Positions 1-5,197 of a DNA stretch of 5,197 bases are shown here, in pieces; the first letter of the stretch is position 1; each line of letters starts with the position of its first letter. The translations under genes were made by a program, and so were the position numbers. The stretch is from CAYUNT01 sp964446285 (GTDB lineage Bacteria; Sumerlaeota; Sumerlaeia; SLMS01; CAYUNT01). The stretch spans positions 1-5,197 of the forward strand of contig CAYUNT010000268.1 of NCBI GenBank assembly GCA_964446285.1. The letters run 5' to 3'. The notes beneath the pieces were generated by a model. It was not told the origin of the DNA and made no database searches. It saw only the letters and a program-made list of their open reading frames with translations.

Positions 1-141
1 CCCCCGGCGCCCCTCCCCTTTTCCGCCTGCTTTAGCAAACCCTCCTTCTCCAACCCATTCCCCAACACCCCTCCAGGGGGGACACCATGTACCTGTGTAT
101 TACCTCGGAGAATTGGGATTGGGCTTGACATCCGGGAGGAG

Positions 142-209
142 ATTGGGCCGAGTTCAAACGGCTGTTTGAAACGGAGGATTGATATGCCAGTCCTGCTCCG
201 CAGCCCAAT
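142..209 (+). other. Candidate structured RNA element (three-way junction)
   Basis: Three helices nest without conflict. The closing stem pairs ATTGGGC (142-148) with GCCCAAT (203-209). A hairpin pairs TTCAAAC (153-159) with GTTTGAA (164-170) around a GGCT loop. A second hairpin pairs CGGAG (172-176) with CTCCG (196-200). The junction linkers are short (149-152, 171 and 201-202). The Rho-independent terminator begins 23 bases further on, which suggests the fold and the terminator belong to one transcript. The sequence matches no riboswitch or housekeeping RNA signature that I recognise, and folds of this size also arise by chance. There is no comparative evidence, so a functional RNA remains an inference. 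Confidence 0.3.
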
Positions 210-231
210 AAGCTCTGAACCGATTCCCCCA

Positions 232-254
232 AGCCCCGCAGGGGCTGTTTTTTT
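232..254 (+). terminator. Rho-independent terminator, rightward
   Basis: A perfect 6-bp GC-rich stem, AGCCCC (232-237) with GGGGCT (241-246), closes a GCA loop. One G and then seven consecutive T (248-254) follow it. Stem, short loop and T-run are the classic intrinsic terminator architecture. It is directional: on the opposite strand no T-run follows the hairpin. No gene end is visible in the 230 bases before it, so it ends a transcript that started upstream of the window or within this leader. Transcription of the pump genes must either begin after it or read through it. Confidence 0.85.
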
Positions 255-282
255 CCGCTCAGCGGCAAACGGCCGCGCACGC

Positions 283-374
283 GCATTCGTATATGCCATT
301 CTAGGGTTTCCGTGTTCTTTTGCGGCCAACTGCGCATGATCCACAAGTTTCTGCCATAGTGCATATCTCGATGC
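283..374. repeat. Two copies of palindrome GCAT-N6-ATGC, possible operator sites
   Basis: The pattern GCAT, six bases, ATGC occurs at 283-296 (centre TCGTAT) and again at 361-374 (centre ATCTCG). Arms and spacing are identical and the copies are 78 bp apart. Both lie between the terminator and the adaptor start codon, where a regulator of an efflux operon would bind, and dimeric regulators commonly recognise such split palindromes. The arms are only four bases long and the copies share nothing outside them, so coincidence is a serious alternative. No regulator gene is present in the window to support the idea. Confidence 0.25.
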
Positions 375-379
375 TGAAA

Positions 380-408
380 TGGACACTACATCGGCTGAAT
401 TTTATGCA
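380..408 (+). promoter_or_regulatory. Weak sigma70-like promoter candidate for the efflux operon
   Basis: TGGACA (380-385) matches five of six bases of the -35 consensus TTGACA. A spacer of 17 bases leads to TATGCA (403-408), which keeps only the first three bases of TATAAT. Transcription from it would start near 415, about 50 bases before the preferred ATG at 466, and would exclude the alternative start at 379. The -10 match is poor, and the true promoter could be elsewhere in 255-450 or use a different sigma factor. Confidence 0.2.
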
Positions 409-450
409 AAGCGCGCCTGCTGTTTTGCGGGGCGCGCCAACTTTTCTACA

Positions 451-465
451 AAGAGGTTCCAAGGA
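451..465 (+). promoter_or_regulatory. Ribosome-binding site supporting the adaptor start at 466
   Basis: AAGAGG at 451-456 is a partial Shine-Dalgarno sequence whose last base lies nine bases before the ATG at 466. A second purine run, AAGGA (461-465), touches the start codon and is too close to act alone. The competing in-frame ATG at 379 has only GATGCTGAA before it, with no Shine-Dalgarno-like sequence. This decides the start choice for the adaptor, though not beyond doubt. Confidence 0.5.
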
Positions 466-1935
466 ATGAACGAGCGTTCAAATACCGGCCCTGGCGCCAG
501 CGCGAGCGCGCAAATGCGGCAAAGAGCGGGCGCGGAGCCTCGCGATCCCAAAACAAGTGATGCCAGCGCGCGCAGGCAAACGTTGTGGGCGCTATGCGGA
601 GTGCTGTTTGCGGTTTCTGCCCTCCTGATCTCCGCGCGGGACGCAATGTGCCAGAAACCCGGCGGAGAAGCCAAATCCGGCGGTCCAGAGGGCAATGCGC
701 CCGAGGTGGCCGTTTGGCGCGTTCAGCCGCGGCGGGTGGAGTTGACAACCGAATTGCCCGGGCGCATTTCGGCATATCTTGTTGCCGACATCCGCCCTCA
801 GATCAGCGGCCTGTTGCAGAAGCGCCTGTTCACGGAAGGTTCCGACGTCCAAACCAGCCAGGTGCTGTATGAAATTGATTCGGCGTCTTTCCAGGCAGCC
901 TATGACAATGCCCAGGCGAATCTGGCGGTCGCGCAGGAAAGCACAAGTCGTGCGCGCGCGGCGCTCGAGGCCAGCCTGGCAAACGTCGCGCGCCAAAAGG
1001 CGGCCCTAGACCTTGCGCAGACAAACCGCAAGCGATACGAGGAAATGTTCGAAAGCAAGGCCATTTCGCCCATCGAGCGCGACGTGGCTGTTACCGAGGC
1101 CGTGGCCGCCGAAGCCACGCTCCGTGCCGCCGAAGCGCAGGTGGAAAGCGACCGCAAGGCAATCACCGTGGCCCAGGCGGGCATCAAGCAGGCGGAAGCC
1201 GCCCTGGAAATCGCCCGGATCAACTTGGGATACACGCGAATTACCGCGCCTATTTCCGGACGCATTGGCCGCTCGAATGTGACAGTCGGCGCTTTGGTGT
1301 CGGCGTATCAGCCGCTCGCGCTGGCCACGATTCAGCAATTGAATCCGATTTATGTGGATGTGCCGCAATCGACAAGCGAGCTTCTCGCGCTGCGCCGCCG
1401 GATTGAAAGCGAAAGGCTTAGCCACGGCGGATCGGATGTGAGCAAAGTGCGCCTGATTCTGGAAGACGGAACGCCTTATCCGCAGGAAGGCACTCTGGAA
1501 TTTCGCGACGTGACGGTGGATCAGTCCACAGGGTCGGTTATTATGCGCATGGCTTTTCCCAATCCCGAGGCCATTTTGCTGCCGGGAATGTTTGTCCGGG
1601 CCGTGGTTCCGGAAGGCGTGAAGGACCAAGCTATCATGGTTCCGCAACAAGGCGTGGCGCGCGATTCAAAAGGCAACCCCTACGCGCTGGTCGTGAATGC
1701 GGAGGGAAAAATCGAATCGCGCCAGCTCACGCTGGACCGTGCCCTTGGCGACAAGTGGCTGGTCGTTTCAGGGTTGGCCGCGGGCGACCAGGTAGTTGTC
1801 GAAGGGATGCAAAAGGCAAGACCAGGCTCGGCGGTAAAGGTTGTTCCCTGGGCGGCGCAAGACGGCGCAAAGGATGACAAAGCGCCTGGAAAGCCCTCCA
1901 CGCAACAGCAAGAACGGAAAGATGGAGGCGCTTAA
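466..1935 (+). CDS. RND efflux periplasmic adaptor subunit (AcrA/MexA-type membrane fusion protein)
   Basis: This protein is the periplasmic bridge between an RND pump and an outer-membrane channel. Taking the ATG at 466 it has 489 residues, longer than AcrA (397). Residues 1-39 are hydrophilic. R36-R37 precede one hydrophobic segment (about 40-56), which acts as export signal or membrane anchor. A Cys at 62 is not in a lipobox, so lipidation like AcrA is not supported. The split lipoyl domain lies at about 100-138 and 255-280 (TRITAPISGRIGRS motif). Between them is an Ala- and Gln-rich alpha-hairpin (139-254). Its tip carries R190-x3-M194-x6-S201, matching the RLS channel-docking motif with Met for Leu. 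A beta-barrel (about 286-383), a membrane-proximal domain (384-461) and a charged tail follow. The frame stays open 29 codons further up to an ATG at 379, but that start lacks a ribosome-binding site. Its stop overlaps the transporter start, so the two form a coupled pair. Family assignment is firm; substrate is unknown. Confidence 0.95.
   Translation: MNERSNTGPGASASAQMRQRAGAEPRDPKTSDASARRQTLWALCGVLFAVSALLISARDAMCQKPGGEAKSGGPEGNAPEVAVWRVQPRRVELTTELPGRISAYLVADIRPQISGLLQKRLFTEGSDVQTSQVLYEIDSASFQAAYDNAQANLAVAQESTSRARAALEASLANVARQKAALDLAQTNRKRYEEMFESKAISPIERDVAVTEAVAAEATLRAAEAQVESDRKAITVAQAGIKQAEAALEIARINLGYTRITAPISGRIGRSNVTVGALVSAYQPLALATIQQLNPIYVDVPQSTSELLALRRRIESERLSHGGSDVSKVRLILEDGTPYPQEGTLEFRDVTVDQSTGSVIMRMAFPNPEAILLPGMFVRAVVPEGVKDQAIMVPQQGVARDSKGNPYALVVNAEGKIESRQLTLDRALGDKWLVVSGLAAGDQVVVEGMQKARPGSAVKVVPWAAQDGAKDDKAPGKPSTQQQERKDGGA
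1924..1928 (+). promoter_or_regulatory. Shine-Dalgarno for the RND transporter, inside the adaptor gene
   Basis: GGAGG lies six bases before the ATG at 1935, within the last codons of the adaptor gene. The adaptor stop TAA and the transporter ATG share one base (TAATG, 1933-1937). A strong site combined with this overlap is the usual arrangement for translational coupling, which would keep adaptor and transporter synthesis in proportion. Confidence 0.85.
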
Positions 1936-4900
1936 TGCTATCTAGATTCTTCCTGGACCGGCCGGTATTTGCCTGGGTAATCGCCATCGTCATGATGGTG
2001 CTGGGCGGGCTGGCCATTTATAGTCTGCCAATTTCGCAATATCCGCCCATTGCGCCGCCCTCGATCGCCATCGACGCCTTTTACCCGGGGGCATCGGCCG
2101 AGACCGTGGAAAACAGCGTGACCCAGATCATTGAGCAGAAGATGACCGGGTTTGACGACATGCTGTATCTCGCTGGCACGAGCGATTCCGCAGGGGCGGC
2201 TCGCGTGGAACTGACATTCAAGCCGGGAACCGACCCGGATTTGGCTTGGGCCAAGGTTCAAAACAAGCTGCAACTGGCTATGGCCAGCCTCCCGGATGTG
2301 GTTCAACGTTCTGGTGTTATGGTGAGCAAATCCACGCGCAACTACTTGATCATCGTAGGGTTGATTTCTGAAGACAGCAGCATGGACGGCAATGACTTGC
2401 GCGACTATGCACAATCCAACCTGGAAAAGGTGCTGGCGCGCGTGCCGGGTGTGGGCGAAGTGATGACATTTGGCTCCCAATATGCCATGCGCGTGTGGCT
2501 CAATCCGGACAAACTGACGGAATTCCGTCTGACGGTGCAAGACGTGGTTTTGGCGCTAAAGTCATATAACGTGGAAGTGTCCGCCGGACAATTCGGCGGG
2601 CTGCCCGCTGTGGAAGGCCAGCGTCTGAATGTCTCGATTATCGTGCAAAATCTTCTTCAGACTCCGGAGGATTTTGCCTCGATCCCGCTGCGAATCAATC
2701 CAGATGGCTCCACAGTGAGGATCAAGGACGTCGGGCGGGTGGAACTGGGAACCGAGACGTATGATATTGACGCGCGATATAACGGGAAACCGGCGGCGGC
2801 GCTTGCCATCCGCCAAGCGCCCGGCGCCAACGCGCTGAGCACGGCCGATGCAGTCAAGGCGAAGATGGAGGACATGAGCCGCTACTTCCCCAAGGGAATG
2901 AAGGTCATCTACCCTTATGATACCACGCCTTTTGTGAAGGTGGCCATTGAGGAAGTGGTAAAGGCGCTGTTCGAGGCGATTTTCCTCGTCTTTCTGGTGA
3001 TGTGGCTGTTTATGGGCAACTTCCGCGCCACAATCATTCCGACCATCGCTGTGCCGGTGGTATTGCTGGGAACCTTCGCAGTGCTTGGGGCGTTTGGATT
3101 CTCCATCAACATGCTGACGATGTTCGCCATGGTGCTGGCCATCGGACTTCTGGTGGACGACGCCATTGTCGTCGTGGAAAATGTAGAACGCATCATGAGC
3201 GAGGAAGGCCTGTCGCCGCGCGAAGCAACGGCCAAATCGATGGATCAAATCACGCCCGCGCTGATCGGAATCGGCCTGGTACTGGCGGCGGTGTTTGGCC
3301 CCATGGCGTTTTTCAGCGGTTCGACCGGAGTGATTTACCGCCAGTTTTCAGTGACAATCGCCGCCGCGATGCTACTTTCGGTGCTTGTGGCATTGATCCT
3401 GACGCCCGTGCTTTGCGCCTTCATGCTGAAGCCAGTCGCGAAGGGACATGAAGCGGCGGAAGGGGCGGTTTGGTTCCTTCGCCCGTTCTTCCTTTGGTTT
3501 GACCGAGTCTTTTTCGCTTTCCGAAACGGCTGCGTGAAGTTGGTTGGCCATGCCTTGGCGCGGAAATTGCGCTACATTCTGGCTTTCGCCCTGATTGTGG
3601 CAGGGCTGGGCTATCTTTTCATGCGGATGCCAACCAGTTATCTCCCGGATGAAGACCAGGGCATCATGTTTGCCCAAATCATGTTGCCGACGGGAAGCAC
3701 GGTGGAGCAGACCCAAGAGGTCGCGGATCGAGTTCAACGCTATTTCATGGATAAAGAACAAGAGGCGGTGGAATCCTGCCTGACCATTGTCGGAATGGGC
3801 TTTTCGGGCCGGTCGCAGAATAACGGCATGGTGTTCGCCAAATTGAGAGACTGGAAATTGCGCAACCGCTCGGACTTGCGCGTGAAAGCCATTGTCGGAC
3901 GCGCCATGGGCGAATTTTCAAAAATCCGCCAGGCGCTGGTGTTTGCCTTCCCGCCTCCCGCCGTCGTGGAACTCGGCAATGCACGCGGCGTGGATTTCCA
4001 ATTGGTGGATCGAGGCGGACTCGGCCATGCCGCCCTGATGGATGCGCGCAATCAACTGCTAGGCAAGACGGCAAAGGACAATAGGCTCATCAATGTCCGC
4101 CCCAACGGCATGGAGGATGTGCCGCAATTCCGCGTGGATGTGGATTGGGAAAAGGCAGGGGCGCTGAGCTTGCCCATCGATTCGGTTCACAACACAATCT
4201 CGGCGGCGTTCGGCAGTTCGTATGTGAATAACTTCATCCAAAACGGACGCGTGAAACGAGTGTATGTTCAGGCCGACGCTCCTTATCGCAGGCTGCCCTC
4301 GGACCTGGACAAAGTATATGTGCGAAACTCCAAGGGAGATATGGTTCCCTTTTCCGCCTTTGCCTCGACGCGATGGTCGAGCGGATCGCCGCGCCTGGAG
4401 CGTTTTAACGGCTTCCCCGCGCTGAATATCTGGGGCGAGCCTGCGCCGCACAGGAGTTCGGGCGAGGCCATGCAGGCCATGGAGGAAATCACGGCGCAAT
4501 TGCCCCAGGGAATCGGCTATGACTGGAGCGGGCTTTCTTACCAGGAGCGCATGGCCAGCGCGCAAACAGCGCCTTTGTATGCGTTTTCGGTGCTGGTGAT
4601 CTTCCTGTGCCTGGCGGCTCTATATGAAAGCTGGCCCATCCCGTTCGCGATTCTGCTGGCGCTGCCGCTGGGGGCAATTGGCGGCGTGCTGGCTTCGAGC
4701 TGGCGCGGGCTGCCTAACGACGTTTATTTCCAGATCGGATTGCTGACGACGCTGGGCCTGACCACGAAAAACGCCATCTTGATTGTGCAGTTCGCCAAGG
4801 CGCGCGTTGAACAGGGAATGGACATGATCGGAGCAACCTTGGAGGCCGTAAAACTGAGGTTGCGGCCCATTGTAATGACCTCGCTGGCGTTTGGATTCGG

Positions 4901-5111
4901 CGTGCTGCCGCTGGCGCTGACTCACGGAGCGGGCGCGGGCGCGATGAACGCCATTGGCACCTCGGTGCTGGGCGGAATGGTCACGGGCACCATACTTGTG
5001 GTGCTGTTTGCACCGCTGTTTTATGTGCTGATCGAAAAAGGATTTGGCAAAAGCAGCAAACGCCGCCAGCAGGCAGAGAAGTCAAAACCCACTCCCGCTG
5101 CCGGCCATTAA
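1935..5111 (+). CDS. RND multidrug efflux transporter, inner-membrane permease (AcrB/MexB-type, HAE1 family)
   Basis: This proton-driven antiporter is the energy-using part of the pump. By family knowledge it works as an inner-membrane trimer, taking amphiphilic compounds from periplasm and membrane. It has 1058 residues (AcrB 1049) and appears full length. TM1 is at about 11-29. Porter domain PN1/PN2 spans about 40-335, TM2-TM6 about 341-497, TM7 about 546-564, PC1/PC2 about 570-870 and TM8-TM12 about 878-1032. The proton-relay residues are all present: D408 and D409 in TM4 (LLVDDAIVVVENV), K945 in TM10 (TTKNAILIVQFAK), R975 and T982 in TM11, matching AcrB D407, D408, K940, R971 and T978. 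The switch loop reads GMGFSGR (620-626). Drug-pocket aromatics are partly kept: Y137, F179, F623, F634 and F672 align with AcrB F136, F178, F617, F628 and F666, while F610 and F615 are replaced by L616 and M621. Drug-type (HAE1) rather than metal-type identity is clear; actual substrates cannot be read from sequence. Confidence 0.97.
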   Translation: MLSRFFLDRPVFAWVIAIVMMVLGGLAIYSLPISQYPPIAPPSIAIDAFYPGASAETVENSVTQIIEQKMTGFDDMLYLAGTSDSAGAARVELTFKPGTDPDLAWAKVQNKLQLAMASLPDVVQRSGVMVSKSTRNYLIIVGLISEDSSMDGNDLRDYAQSNLEKVLARVPGVGEVMTFGSQYAMRVWLNPDKLTEFRLTVQDVVLALKSYNVEVSAGQFGGLPAVEGQRLNVSIIVQNLLQTPEDFASIPLRINPDGSTVRIKDVGRVELGTETYDIDARYNGKPAAALAIRQAPGANALSTADAVKAKMEDMSRYFPKGMKVIYPYDTTPFVKVAIEEVVKALFEAIFLVFLVMWLFMGNFRATIIPTIAVPVVLLGTFAVLGAFGFSINMLTMFAMVLAIGLLVDDAIVVVENVERIMSEEGLSPREATAKSMDQITPALIGIGLVLAAVFGPMAFFSGSTGVIYRQFSVTIAAAMLLSVLVALILTPVLCAFMLKPVAKGHEAAEGAVWFLRPFFLWFDRVFFAFRNGCVKLVGHALARKLRYILAFALIVAGLGYLFMRMPTSYLPDEDQGIMFAQIMLPTGSTVEQTQEVADRVQRYFMDKEQEAVESCLTIVGMGFSGRSQNNGMVFAKLRDWKLRNRSDLRVKAIVGRAMGEFSKIRQALVFAFPPPAVVELGNARGVDFQLVDRGGLGHAALMDARNQLLGKTAKDNRLINVRPNGMEDVPQFRVDVDWEKAGALSLPIDSVHNTISAAFGSSYVNNFIQNGRVKRVYVQADAPYRRLPSDLDKVYVRNSKGDMVPFSAFASTRWSSGSPRLERFNGFPALNIWGEPAPHRSSGEAMQAMEEITAQLPQGIGYDWSGLSYQERMASAQTAPLYAFSVLVIFLCLAALYESWPIPFAILLALPLGAIGGVLASSWRGLPNDVYFQIGLLTTLGLTTKNAILIVQFAKARVEQGMDMIGATLEAVKLRLRPIVMTSLAFGFGVLPLALTHGAGAGAMNAIGTSVLGGMVTGTILVVLFAPLFYVLIEKGFGKSSKRRQQAEKSKPTPAAGH

Positions 5112-5134
5112 TTGCCTGATACAAATCTGAAAAA

Positions 5135-5197
5135 ATGCGGGAATTATACCATTTTCCTTTGATTCTGTTCCTAATCGCCTGTCACGGTTTTCGCGAG
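5135..5197 (+). CDS. N-terminus of a lipoprotein, probably the outer-membrane efflux channel (OprM/NodT-type), truncated by window edge
   Basis: An ATG 23 bases after the transporter stop opens a frame that runs unbroken for 21 codons to the window end. The peptide starts MRELYHFPLILFLIAC: a short n-region, a hydrophobic core (about residues 7-15) and a perfect lipobox L13-I14-A15-C16, so signal peptidase II should cleave before Cys16. This is a textbook lipoprotein signal. In adaptor-transporter operons the third gene is very often the outer-membrane factor, many of which are lipoproteins such as OprM, so that identity is inferred from position and signal type. No strong Shine-Dalgarno is visible before it (the leader reads CTGAAAAA), so it may rely on coupling to the transporter gene or use a different start. 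Only the signal and five further residues are visible; another lipoprotein is possible. Confidence 0.6.
   Translation, partial: MRELYHFPLILFLIACHGFRE

Larger units (their letters stand above)
1..465. other. Intergenic/leader region without a convincing gene
   Basis: No reading frame here looks like a real protein. The first 75 bases are strongly pyrimidine-rich on this strand (58 of 75 are C or T by hand count). Bases 87-182 contain two short in-frame peptide stretches separated by a TGA, and bases 142-209 can fold into a three-way junction. A clear rightward terminator sits at 232-254. From 255 to 465 the sequence should hold the promoter and any operator of the efflux operon: it has two GCAT-N6-ATGC palindromes and a weak sigma70-like candidate. 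Frame 1 on the + strand is open from the window edge to the TGA at 337, and the - strand is open over 32-364. Both run straight through the terminator and have unconvincing compositions, so they are treated as chance openings. Confidence 0.7.

Noticed and set aside
68..79. CCCC-TCCA-GGGG hairpin near the left end
   Set aside because: It has only four base pairs and no T-run, and lies in a C-rich tract where such matches are expected.
125..130. Perfect -35 hexamer TTGACA in the leader
   Set aside because: No -10-like hexamer lies 15-19 bases downstream (the sequence there reads GCCGAGTT), and a transcript from it would run into the terminator at 232-254.
301..312. CTAGGGTTTCCG resembles the CUAGGGUUCCG signature of the ykkC/guanidine-I riboswitch, a class sometimes found upstream of efflux genes
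   Set aside because: It has an extra T inside the signature. The other conserved parts expected downstream (a GGUCCGAGAG-like segment and the ACGGNGG...CCCGGGAG part) are absent. An ACGGAGGA at 171-178 lies on the wrong side.
1..339. Frame 1 on the + strand is open from the window edge to TGA at 337, which could be the 3' end of an upstream gene
   Set aside because: The first third is an implausible Pro/Ser/Phe-rich translation of the pyrimidine tract, and the frame passes through a strong intrinsic terminator. No domain is recognisable. A gene end cannot be fully excluded without the sequence to the left.
32..364. A 110-codon open frame on the - strand
   Set aside because: It spans the whole terminator and leader, shows no recognisable domain, has no good ribosome-binding site, and its composition (Trp-, Cys- and Arg-rich patches) looks like translated non-coding DNA.
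379..465. Longer adaptor start at ATG 379
   Set aside because: There is no Shine-Dalgarno before it, the extra 29 residues resemble no export signal, and 466 has a better site. It remains possible.
592..4925. Many open frames on both strands inside the two pump genes
   Set aside because: All are shadows of the two long genes, whose proteins match known families along their full lengths.
5130..5155. AAAATG...CATTTT inverted repeat after the transporter as a terminator
   Set aside because: The stem is AT-rich with a 12-base loop and no proper T-run, and it overlaps the start of the downstream lipoprotein frame.

Overview
The window carries most of a tripartite RND multidrug-efflux operon, read entirely on the + strand. 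It belongs to a bacterium with an outer membrane, because the system only makes sense with two membranes. Base composition is moderately GC-rich (one 60-base line I counted by hand is 58% GC). Nothing visible fixes the phylum: the proteins match the AcrAB/MexAB type in all key motifs but are clearly diverged from the Enterobacteriaceae and Pseudomonas members. I therefore give no species and no ortholog gene symbols.

Layout: positions 1-465 hold no convincing gene. This stretch starts with a pyrimidine-rich tract. It then has a compact set of complementary segments that can fold as a three-way junction (142-209), and a clear Rho-independent terminator facing right (232-254). Between the terminator and the first gene lie two copies of the palindromic pattern GCAT-N6-ATGC, plus a weak promoter candidate. 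Positions 466-1935 encode the periplasmic adaptor (membrane fusion protein). Positions 1935-5111 encode the inner-membrane RND transporter, and its start overlaps the adaptor stop by one base (TAATG). Positions 5135-5197 are the first 21 codons of a third gene, cut by the window edge. It begins with a lipoprotein signal peptide ending in a perfect lipobox (LIAC), which fits the outer-membrane factor expected at this place (OprM/NodT-type).

How they work together: by family knowledge, the RND trimer uses the proton gradient to capture drugs or other amphiphiles from the periplasm and inner membrane. The adaptor hexamer bridges it to an outer-membrane channel, here probably the truncated lipoprotein. 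Gene order adaptor-transporter-channel and the tight spacing indicate one transcript with translational coupling of the first two genes. No regulator gene lies in the window.

The pump itself is an ordinary, apparently intact system. The least explained part is the 5' leader: a strong terminator with no gene ending in front of it, preceded by mutually exclusive base-pairing options. This could be the end of a small RNA, the end of a long upstream transcript, or an attenuator for the pump operon. I saw no CRISPR array, insertion sequence, tRNA or rRNA.
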